A stretch of 64,000 nt of DNA from Candidatus Obscuribacterales bacterium (GTDB taxonomy: Bacteria > Cyanobacteriota > Vampirovibrionia > Obscuribacterales > Obscuribacteraceae). The stretch's first letter is position 1. The number at the start of each line of letters is the position of its first letter. Below, in pieces: positions 25,803 through 32,607 of the stretch. Below the pieces are notes generated by a model. It was given only the letters and a program-made list of their open reading frames with translations. It did not search any database and was not told where the DNA came from. The DNA lies in assembly GCA_021732025.1 (NCBI GenBank), contig JAKFVU010000082.1:124001-188000 (forward strand), read 5' to 3'. Position numbers and translations under genes: made by a program.

Positions 25803-27215
25803 GTGTTTTTCAAGCAGTTTTATCTTGCCTGCCTAGCCCATGCTTCATATCTAATTGGCTCCAATGGCGAAGCCTGTGTGGTAGATCCACAACGCGACAT
25901 TGATGAATACTTGAGCGAAGCGAAAAACAACGGCCTGACAATTAAGTACATTTTTGAGACCCACCTGCACGCAGACTTTGTCAGCGGTCACAAAGAACTG
26001 GCTGAGGCAACCGGTGCCAAAATTGTCTTTAGTGACCAGGCTAAGGCTCGCTTTGACCACGAAGCTGTTGCCGACGGTACACAATTTAAGATTGGCGACC
26101 TTACAGTAACGGTTCTAGCAACTCCCGGTCACACTCCCGAGAGTATTTGCTTACTAATCAAAGATGAGTCAGCAACACCGGCCAAGCTGCTAACCGGCGA
26201 CACCTTGTTTATTGGTGATGTTGGACGGCCAGATCTTGTTGGCAAGTTCGGCTTTAGTTCTGAACAAATGGCTGGCATGCTCTATGACAGTTTGCATAAT
26301 AAGCTCCTCACTTTGCCCGATGAAACAGAAGTGTATCCCGCCCACGGTGCTGGCTCACTCTGTGGCAAAAATATTTCAAGCGAAAGTTCATCGACCATAG
26401 GCAATCAACGCAAGTTTAACTATGCCTTGCAGCCCATGTCTAAAGAACAGTTCGTGCAGATGTTGACGGCTCAATTGCCTGAGGTGCCTGCTTATTTTCC
26501 GCTCGCAGTTGAAGCCAATCGCAGCGGTGCAACCTCAATTGGCGATCTCAAAGAAGCGAAAGCGATGATGCCTAAAGAAGTTGAAGAAGCACTACTCTCA
26601 ACTACAAAACCAGCAACAATTATTTTAGATACTCGCTCTCCGGCAGAGTTTGGTCAGGGTCACATACCTGGGGCTTATAGTGTCGGGCTTGGCGGTCAAT
26701 TCGCCTCATGGTGCGGCACCGTGATTGATGCTCAAAGTCGAATGATTTTGGTGCTGGCTGAGGATGGCCAGGTAGACGAAGCGGTGACGCGCTTAGCGAG
26801 AGCTGGTCTAGAAAACGTCATTGGTTATCTTGCCGGAGGCATGAATGCCTGGCAAAAAGCTGGTTCAAAAGTTGATACCGTTGAGCAAGTTTCGGTTGAA
26901 GAACTGGCACGCAGGCTAGAAGCTGACCCTGAATTGCGCGTTTTAGACGTACGTCGACCTGGCGAGTACGCTTCAGGACATGTGCCGAGAGCAAAAAATA
27001 TTTCTCTTTCAGAATTAGAAAAGCATTTAGAGGCTGTTGAGCGGGGCGTGAAGACTGCTGTAATTTGCGCTGGTGGTTACCGCTCTAGTATGGCCACAAG
27101 CTTGCTAAAAAGACACGGCATCGGCGAGCTAGTCAATGTTGCCGGTGGTACCGCTGCTTGGATAAAAGCTGGCTTGCCTGTGCAGACAGAAGCAGCCTCT
27201 TGCTCGGCCAGCTGA
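25803..27215 (+). CDS. MBL-fold hydrolase fused to two rhodanese domains (persulfide dioxygenase/CstB-like)
   Basis: 470 residues from a GTG. Residues 1-215 are a metallo-beta-lactamase fold of the ETHE1 type: THLHADFVSGH at 53-63, H110, D133 (TGDT) and H181. Rhodanese 1 (about 268-352) has lost its catalytic Cys: LAEDGQ stands where the loop should be. Rhodanese 2 (about 365-465) keeps it as C422 in ICAGGYRS. By analogy with CstB it would oxidise glutathione or other persulfides and transfer sulfur to a thiol acceptor. It is followed 10 bases on by the DUF1858/DUF2249 gene. Confidence 0.92.
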   Translation: MFFKQFYLACLAHASYLIGSNGEACVVDPQRDIDEYLSEAKNNGLTIKYIFETHLHADFVSGHKELAEATGAKIVFSDQAKARFDHEAVADGTQFKIGDLTVTVLATPGHTPESICLLIKDESATPAKLLTGDTLFIGDVGRPDLVGKFGFSSEQMAGMLYDSLHNKLLTLPDETEVYPAHGAGSLCGKNISSESSSTIGNQRKFNYALQPMSKEQFVQMLTAQLPEVPAYFPLAVEANRSGATSIGDLKEAKAMMPKEVEEALLSTTKPATIILDTRSPAEFGQGHIPGAYSVGLGGQFASWCGTVIDAQSRMILVLAEDGQVDEAVTRLARAGLENVIGYLAGGMNAWQKAGSKVDTVEQVSVEELARRLEADPELRVLDVRRPGEYASGHVPRAKNISLSELEKHLEAVERGVKTAVICAGGYRSSMATSLLKRHGIGELVNVAGGTAAWIKAGLPVQTEAASCSAS

Positions 27216-27225
27216 GGAGTTCTTT

Positions 27226-27765
27226 TTGAACGGCGACACTCGACTATCCGAAGCTCTTAAAGCTAGCCCGGCAATTCTAGAATATGTAATTAGCCTAAAT
27301 CCTCATGATTTTGCTCGTCTACGCAATCCACTTTTGAATAAAGTGATGCCGACAAGAATTACTTTGCGTCGTTTAGCCAATATGGTGGGCCTGACCGAGA
27401 GCGACTTTGTGGCCAAGATCAATGAATTGGCAGGCTTGCCTGATCACAGTGATTTCAATGAGCAGGCAGCGGCTCACCTGCCAGTATCACCAGTAGAGGC
27501 ACCAGCTTGGATGCACGGCGTAGATTTCAACCAAATCGCTTGGGTAGACGTTACACCTATTGATGCCGTACTCGGCGACCCTATGCCGCCTATCAATATT
27601 GCTGTTAATGCTGCTAAACCCGGAGAAGTCGTTGGTATAAAGCACATGTGGGAACCACAGCCGCTCTATGATATTTGGTCTGCTCGCGGCTTTCAATTTT
27701 GGGCGAAACAGATCAACGATGATCTCTTTCATGTTTTCGTATTCAAGCCTCAATCAAACAAATAA
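27226..27765 (+). CDS. DUF1858 + DUF2249 domain protein
   Basis: 179 residues from a TTG start supported by GAGGAG (27214-27219) six bases away. The N-terminal ~75 residues fit DUF1858 (VISLNPHDFARLRNPLLNKV, then TLRRLANMVGLTESDFV); the C-terminal ~75 fit DUF2249 (WVDVTPIDAVLGDPMPPIN, VVGIKHMWEPQPLYDIW). DUF2249 proteins often accompany hemerythrin, NO or sulfur metabolism and are thought to be small redox or sulfur-handling proteins. Probably cotranscribed with the persulfide-dioxygenase-like gene upstream. Confidence 0.85.
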   Translation: MNGDTRLSEALKASPAILEYVISLNPHDFARLRNPLLNKVMPTRITLRRLANMVGLTESDFVAKINELAGLPDHSDFNEQAAAHLPVSPVEAPAWMHGVDFNQIAWVDVTPIDAVLGDPMPPINIAVNAAKPGEVVGIKHMWEPQPLYDIWSARGFQFWAKQINDDLFHVFVFKPQSNK

Positions 27766-27812
27766 AAAGAGGATGCTCGATTCATTGTGAGCACCCTCTT
27801 TCTGATTTTCGC
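27766..27812 (+). terminator. terminator after the DUF2249 gene
   Basis: Stem AAAGAGG-A-TGCTC (27766-27778) with GAGCA-C-CCTCTTT (27789-27801), one A-C mismatch, 10-base loop, followed by CTGATTTTC. It sits between convergent genes and may serve both. Confidence 0.75.
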
Positions 27813-27831
27813 CTTTTGCACTGGTTAGAGT

Positions 27832-28230
27832 TTAGTATCTCCAGTTAAACAACTTTTTGTACCAAGGACGCTTGAGCAAAGTGTTCTCAGCCTGAACCGC
27901 TTCAAGCCAGGTCTCTAGCTCGATAACTTTAGCCTCAAGGTCTTTCATATGCTCTAAGCGAATCTCTTGATCAATTGAGACCTTTTCCATTACAAGCAAT
28001 GTTTCATGGGCACGCTGAAGCTTGAAACTTGTCTCCATGACCAAATCATTAACTAGCTCAACTTGAGTCATCAAATCGAGAATAAGGCGAGTCTCAGAGA
28101 TTGGAGCTTCAACCTGGCTAGTCGTACCCAACGGCACCACATCTACATGAGCACGCTCGAGTAGTGGTTCTAAACCATCAAGATCGAGTGGATCACCAAG
28201 TAAATTCAATTGTCTAACTGATTCAGCCAT
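27832..28230 (-). CDS. hypothetical coiled-coil protein
   Basis: 132 residues, no signal and no membrane helix. Residues about 45-120 have heptad character with Leu/Ile/Met every three or four positions (for example LEAKVIELETWLEAVQAENT), and the tail is basic and aromatic (WYKKLFNWRY), suggesting membrane-surface or partner binding. A GAGGGGC ribosome site supports the start. Function unknown. Confidence 0.7.
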   Translation of the reverse strand: MAESVRQLNLLGDPLDLDGLEPLLERAHVDVVPLGTTSQVEAPISETRLILDLMTQVELVNDLVMETSFKLQRAHETLLVMEKVSIDQEIRLEHMKDLEAKVIELETWLEAVQAENTLLKRPWYKKLFNWRY

Positions 28231-28278
28231 ATACTGCCCCTCGTTCGGATATAGATATTATGGGTAGTATCAATACGA

Positions 28279-28308
28279 AGGGCAACTCTTGACTTCAAGA
28301 ATTGCCCT
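28279..28308 (-). terminator. hairpin after the 70-residue membrane-protein gene
   Basis: Inverted repeat AGGGCAA-C-TCTTG (28279-28291) with CAAGA-A-TTGCCCT (28296-28308). The minus-strand tail has few Ts, so termination is uncertain. Confidence 0.5.
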
Positions 28309-28332
28309 CTAGAGCCAATATTCAACGAGTTA

Positions 28333-28545
28333 TCAGTCGGAGTTTACTTCTTCACTCTCTGGTTTGCTCTCCGCTTTAGCAATCACTTTTGTACGGGGCT
28401 TATCACCATAATAGAGATACCAAATAAAGCCACCGAATATAGTGAGCGATAAAAAGACCAGCAGGGAAATGCAGCCGATCATAAGAAAAAAGGCTTGAGG
28501 GTCTTTAGTCTGCAGCTCTAAAAACTCGCGGAACCAGTCGTTCAT
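28333..28545 (-). CDS. small single-span membrane protein
   Basis: 70 residues: about 17 N-terminal residues, one strong transmembrane helix (AFFLMIGCISLLVFLSLTIF, about 18-43), then a charged tail. Its ATG overlaps the stop of the rhodanese gene by 4 bases (ATGA). Such short partners of rhodanese genes may anchor or partner the enzyme at the membrane; function not known. Confidence 0.75.
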   Translation of the reverse strand: MNDWFREFLELQTKDPQAFFLMIGCISLLVFLSLTIFGGFIWYLYYGDKPRTKVIAKAESKPESEEVNSD

Positions 28546-28925
28546 GGTTTTTCCTCAGGCAAACTGCGTTCTCGCCAGCCGCGCATACCACCGGCCATCG
28601 AGAAAATATTCGTATAGCCCATTTTCTGCAAATTATCGGCAGACATAGCAGACCTGTAGCCACCACCGCAGTACAAAACCATTTCACGAGCTTTGTTTGG
28701 CTCAAAATCAATGATGTCGCGCTCGATAATTCCACGGCCAAGGTGCACCGCCCCAGGTGCGTGACCTTCTTGCCACTCATGGTCTTCTCTCACATCAATC
28801 AAGACAAAATCTTTGCCTTCTTTCTGAAAGGCAACTACTTGCTCAATCGTAACTTCTTTAATGCCTGGTTTGATTTGAGCTACCAAATCTTCGAATTCTT
28901 GCGAATGTTTCATCACTTCCACCAA
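28542..28925 (-). CDS. single-domain rhodanese
   Basis: 127 residues, one rhodanese domain with FVLIDVREDHEW, HAPGAVHLG and the active-site loop YCGGGYRS carrying the sulfur-accepting Cys, ending in the AGGMRGW motif. It transfers sulfane sulfur to an acceptor. It is linked by ATGA overlap to the small membrane protein and lies opposite the persulfide-oxidation genes, giving a local sulfur-transfer block. Confidence 0.92.
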   Translation of the reverse strand: MVEVMKHSQEFEDLVAQIKPGIKEVTIEQVVAFQKEGKDFVLIDVREDHEWQEGHAPGAVHLGRGIIERDIIDFEPNKAREMVLYCGGGYRSAMSADNLQKMGYTNIFSMAGGMRGWRERSLPEEKP

Positions 28926-29109
28926 TTGCCACCCTGTTAGTTTACTCGTTTCTCAATGAAATCTTCTTGCAATAAGTCATGCTAGCCTCCCGCGGCACCT
29001 TGGCAGCCCAATATAAGGGCAAAATTGAGATTTGGGCCAGAAGCCAATCAGCGTGCCATAATCGCACAGCTAAAGTGTTGGGCCAAATCGAGAAAAGAGG
29101 AACAGTGGC

Positions 29110-29949
29110 ATGCTCTACAAAAATTCAGAGAATACAATCGAATTATTCGGCGTAAAAGTACCTGAACCAAAAGTATTGCTCGATTTTCTCGGCTTCGAAA
29201 CTCACATTAGACAAATTCGTGCCAAGCGTGGAGTTGAAGTGTCGCCGGTCTGGTACGACCATGCAGCCTACTACGTAGTCGACATGCCCGCCGACAAAGT
29301 CTTTGCCAGCGGTGACGAGGTCAATATCCCTGCCATCGTCAGAGCCCCTGATTATGAATTTGAAATTGGCTGCTTAACCACTAAAGGTGCCCTTCTCACC
29401 ACTGAAGCTGATGCCTTACAGTTCATCAAAGATCACTGCTATTTCACTATTCTCAACGACTGGTCAGCTCGCGACATTCAGAAGAAAGACATGGAAGGCT
29501 TAGGGCCAACCAATAGTAAATTTGTTGTTGGCAAAAGTATTGGACCGAAGCTAGTAAAGGCTTCTGATTTAAAGATGGACGAAAACGGCGTCTTCGATAT
29601 GGAGATGATACTAACCGTCAACGGTGAAGAGCGCACCCGCAGCAACTACCAGTCGCTGTACCATACACACCCTGGTACAGGTGAGAGAAAAGCTTGGAGC
29701 TTTGCCAGAATTTTTGCTTGGTTAGGTAGTCAAAACATTGCTATTCAACCAGGCTATTTCTTTGGCTCAGGCACTGTCGGCAATGGCTGCATTGCGGAGT
29801 TCATGGCCACCTACGATGCTAGTGGTGCTGAGCTTACACCGGCTGTTTATCCATGGCTTAAAGACGGCGATGTTGTAAAAATGGAAGTTGAAGGCATTGG
29901 CGTTCTAGAGAATAAAGTACGCATTAAGTCTTTGGCTCAAGTCAAATAG
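29110..29949 (+). CDS. fumarylacetoacetate hydrolase (FAH) family protein
   Basis: 279 residues with the FAH C-terminal fold: metal-ligand Glu residues in PDYEFEIGCLTTKG, NDWSARDIQKKDMEGLGP, FVVGKSIGP and later PGYFFGSGTVGNGC. The family cleaves or hydrates beta-diketo acids in tyrosine or catechol degradation. The start has a GAGGAAC ribosome site. It converges on the N-methyltryptophan-oxidase-like gene; a role in aromatic or amino-acid breakdown is likely but the substrate is not readable. Confidence 0.9.
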   Translation: MLYKNSENTIELFGVKVPEPKVLLDFLGFETHIRQIRAKRGVEVSPVWYDHAAYYVVDMPADKVFASGDEVNIPAIVRAPDYEFEIGCLTTKGALLTTEADALQFIKDHCYFTILNDWSARDIQKKDMEGLGPTNSKFVVGKSIGPKLVKASDLKMDENGVFDMEMILTVNGEERTRSNYQSLYHTHPGTGERKAWSFARIFAWLGSQNIAIQPGYFFGSGTVGNGCIAEFMATYDASGAELTPAVYPWLKDGDVVKMEVEGIGVLENKVRIKSLAQVK

Positions 29950-29952
29950 GCT

Positions 29953-31155
29953 TCAGTTAGTTGGCACAAAGCGCCCTAAGCTAAAGGCAGATAGATCGAG
30001 GCGAGAATGACCCGTCGTCAGCATCTCGGCAATGCTTTCGCCTATGGCCGCTGCATGTTTGAAGCCGTGCCCGGAGCAAGGGGAACACAAAACAATGCGC
30101 TTCGACCTTGTTTGAGCACTAAGCTTAGATGGCAACCAGTCAATAACGAAGCCGCTATCAGGGGTAACGGTATAAAGGCAAACAGCCGTTTTAATACACT
30201 TTCGTTGCGCCAAAGGAAAACAACGCAAGACTTTCGTTGCAAACATATGATCTGTCTCTTCATGGCTAACAGTGCGTGAGACGGTGTCGGGAGTGACTGG
30301 TTCAGTGAGATAGTTTGAGCTACCTATTTTGAAACCACCAAGCGCGCCATCCACTGCAGGAAGGCCGTAGACTCCAGCTTCTTCGCCCTTCAATTGCCAA
30401 ATAAAAATGGGGAATTTAGCCTCAGCAAATTGCTCATATGAGTTTTCAATGTCAAACCAATAAAGCACTTGCCTATAGACCTTAAAAACTGATTGCAGCT
30501 CCGGTAACAGCTTTGTTAGCCAAGGTCCGACAGAGAGCACCAAGTGCTCAGCCTGATAGCGCCCGAGATTTGTGTGCACCTCAACGCCCTTCGCATTCTC
30601 CTCAAAGCCAATAACATGTTCATTGGTATGAATCGTGGCAGCGAGACTAGCAGCAAGCTTTAGCTGCACACGCACTATTTCTTCAGGACGCAAGTAGGCT
30701 GACTCATATTCGAAATAGCCCAGTTCATCATCATCGACATTGAATTGTGGAAAGCGCGAGCGCATTTGCTTAGCATTTAGAATGTCGTGTTTGATGCCAA
30801 AGCGCTTTGCCGCCGCCACAGTATTCTCAAAAAACTGTGGCACATGCACAACTGAAACCGGCTGGGTTAGGCTTGAGATCATCAGGCCACCAGTCACCTG
30901 CAGCAAACTTACGTTTGCCTGCACTTCCATTTCTCTGAAAATCTCGTAAGAGCGCAAAGACAGAGGGGTGTAGTGATCACCTTCGCCGATAGCCTGGCGG
31001 GTAATGCGGGTATCGCCGTGAGACGAACCTAGGTAATGAGGTGGAGCCAAGTGGTCGATGCCTAAGGCCTTTACACCGCGTTTTGCTAGTTGATAGAGAG
31101 TGGCGCTACCCATAGCACCAAGGCCAACTACAATCGTATCGAACGAGTTAGTCAC
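29953..31155 (-). CDS. monomeric sarcosine / N-methyl-L-tryptophan oxidase (SolA/MSOX family)
   Basis: 400 residues. The FAD-binding Rossmann motif is VVGLGAMGSATLYQLAKRG, followed by LGSSHGDTRITR typical of the family; the C-terminal CSPCSGHGFKH supplies the Cys that covalently binds FAD. It oxidatively demethylates secondary amines such as sarcosine or N-methyltryptophan, making H2O2 and formaldehyde. Its substrate may link to the tryptophan dioxygenase elsewhere in the window, but that is speculation. Confidence 0.88.
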   Translation of the reverse strand: MTNSFDTIVVGLGAMGSATLYQLAKRGVKALGIDHLAPPHYLGSSHGDTRITRQAIGEGDHYTPLSLRSYEIFREMEVQANVSLLQVTGGLMISSLTQPVSVVHVPQFFENTVAAAKRFGIKHDILNAKQMRSRFPQFNVDDDELGYFEYESAYLRPEEIVRVQLKLAASLAATIHTNEHVIGFEENAKGVEVHTNLGRYQAEHLVLSVGPWLTKLLPELQSVFKVYRQVLYWFDIENSYEQFAEAKFPIFIWQLKGEEAGVYGLPAVDGALGGFKIGSSNYLTEPVTPDTVSRTVSHEETDHMFATKVLRCFPLAQRKCIKTAVCLYTVTPDSGFVIDWLPSKLSAQTRSKRIVLCSPCSGHGFKHAAAIGESIAEMLTTGHSRLDLSAFSLGRFVPTN

Positions 31156-31201
31156 TTGCTTGCCTAAGGTCTATGAGCTAGCCTAAGTCTCAGAAAAAAA
31201 T

Positions 31202-31285
31202 TGCCCTCGGAGGGAGTCGAACCCTCAATCCCTTACGGGCAACGCATTTTAAGTGCGTCTCGTATACCAGTTCCGACACAAGGGC
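31202..31285 (-). tRNA. tRNA-Leu (TAA)
   Basis: Class II tRNA of 84 nt with long variable arm. Acceptor GCCCTTG/CGAGGGC, anticodon arm ACGCA-CTTAAAA-TGCGT gives TAA, T-arm GAGGG-TTCGACT-CCCTC. Discriminator A, no encoded CCA; a run of seven Ts (31194-31200, minus sense) follows within two bases and probably terminates it. Confidence 0.95.
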
Positions 31286-31308
31286 AAATAGAGATATTTA
31301 TTCTAGCA

Positions 31309-32496
31309 TTAGAGTTTCGCGCCTAAACCTGCCAACTTTTTCGTCACTTCCCTTGAGCTCTCGCTGCCACGTCTTGACAGTATTTTCAAGATGAAGGCAA
31401 AACTGGCTGTCCAGCTCAGTGCGATGGCTGTTGAAATCCAGCGCTTGGCGGTTAACGGGTCATGGATGAAGTCGCCAGTGACTGAAGATATCAACAGGCT
31501 TATGGGGTCAGGTTCCGTCAAAACTCCCTGCTTAATCCAAGTCAACATTTGTATTGAAAGTACACTTAAGAACAGCCAGGCTGAAATGACAACAGAACGT
31601 GTAGTTATGGTCGAACGTAAGAACAACACTTCATCGTTGTCGACAAAAACCTTTATAGGAAAGAGTACATAGAGAGCAGATGCACCACATACAATGGCGG
31701 CGATTGCTGAGGGGCCAGCTGTACTTTCAACCACTATGGCCTGAGCTGTGTAATAGAGAGCTAAGAACGAGACAAAATAAGAGAAATAGGCGGCTGCCGC
31801 AGCACTCTTTCTGTCTACTCTTTCATCACTGGCGAAAGGTGCCCGCCAGAAGCTAGCTGAGCGCTTGAACGGTGCAATCAGTATGGGCGAGAGCACTGCA
31901 GTAAGCAGCCAAAATAGCACTGACAATAAGGGGTTTATAGCATTGCGGGCACGGTCTGACTGATAGCGAGCGAGCAATGTCGCCGCTTCAGTTTCACTGC
32001 CAAATAGGCCGGTAAAATCATTTTTGAAAATACGAAAAGATTCGCTTTGACAGTAGCTATCAACCCGAGCAGCAATGGCGCTAGCGGCAGCTTGTGAGGC
32101 GAAATAATAGGGAGCAGCAAAAAGAGTATGGGCAGTGGAGTTGATAAAGGTTGAAGTACCGGCAGCTTTAGGCAATATCACCGGATGAAGAAAGCGTGGG
32201 TCGTTGTGGAACTGCTGAGCAGCCCAGCCCCTCAAAGCTTCAAGAGAATTGGCATTGCCGCTTGTATATTCGCTTCGGCACAAGAAAACAGCGTAGCTAG
32301 AACTATTGATTACACTTTCGGCAAATTTAGAATCAGTTCCATTAGGCAAAGCAGCCTTTTCAGTCGTCGACATCATTTTGTCGGGGCTGACAATTTGCAA
32401 GATAGGCTCTTTCGCTCTGCCTAAGTAGGCGATTGCAAATACTAAGGCAGCAAGAACCACTGCTATTGTGCTGATGTGAATTTTGCCCTGAGCCAT
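31309..32496 (-). CDS. multi-pass membrane protein of unknown function
   Basis: 395 residues from ATG 32496, chosen because GAGGTGG lies five bases before it; the longer start at 32556 lacks a site and adds an odd hydrophobic stretch. One helix is at the N-terminus (about 8-25), a soluble domain of ~150 residues follows, then five to six helices at about 180-395. The first, soluble part has CRSEYTSGNANSLEALRGWA and looks extracytoplasmic. No family recognised. Confidence 0.72.
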   Translation of the reverse strand: MAQGKIHISTIAVVLAALVFAIAYLGRAKEPILQIVSPDKMMSTTEKAALPNGTDSKFAESVINSSSYAVFLCRSEYTSGNANSLEALRGWAAQQFHNDPRFLHPVILPKAAGTSTFINSTAHTLFAAPYYFASQAAASAIAARVDSYCQSESFRIFKNDFTGLFGSETEAATLLARYQSDRARNAINPLLSVLFWLLTAVLSPILIAPFKRSASFWRAPFASDERVDRKSAAAAAYFSYFVSFLALYYTAQAIVVESTAGPSAIAAIVCGASALYVLFPIKVFVDNDEVLFLRSTITTRSVVISAWLFLSVLSIQMLTWIKQGVLTEPDPISLLISSVTGDFIHDPLTAKRWISTAIALSWTASFAFILKILSRRGSESSREVTKKLAGLGAKL

Positions 32497-32607
32497 GACC
32501 ACCTCGATAAGAATGATGATTATAGATGATCTCAAGAGCCGCCTTGTGGGCAACACCCTAAAACTTAATTAGCTACTCTGAGAACAAATTCAGAAAGCGT
32601 CAAAAAT

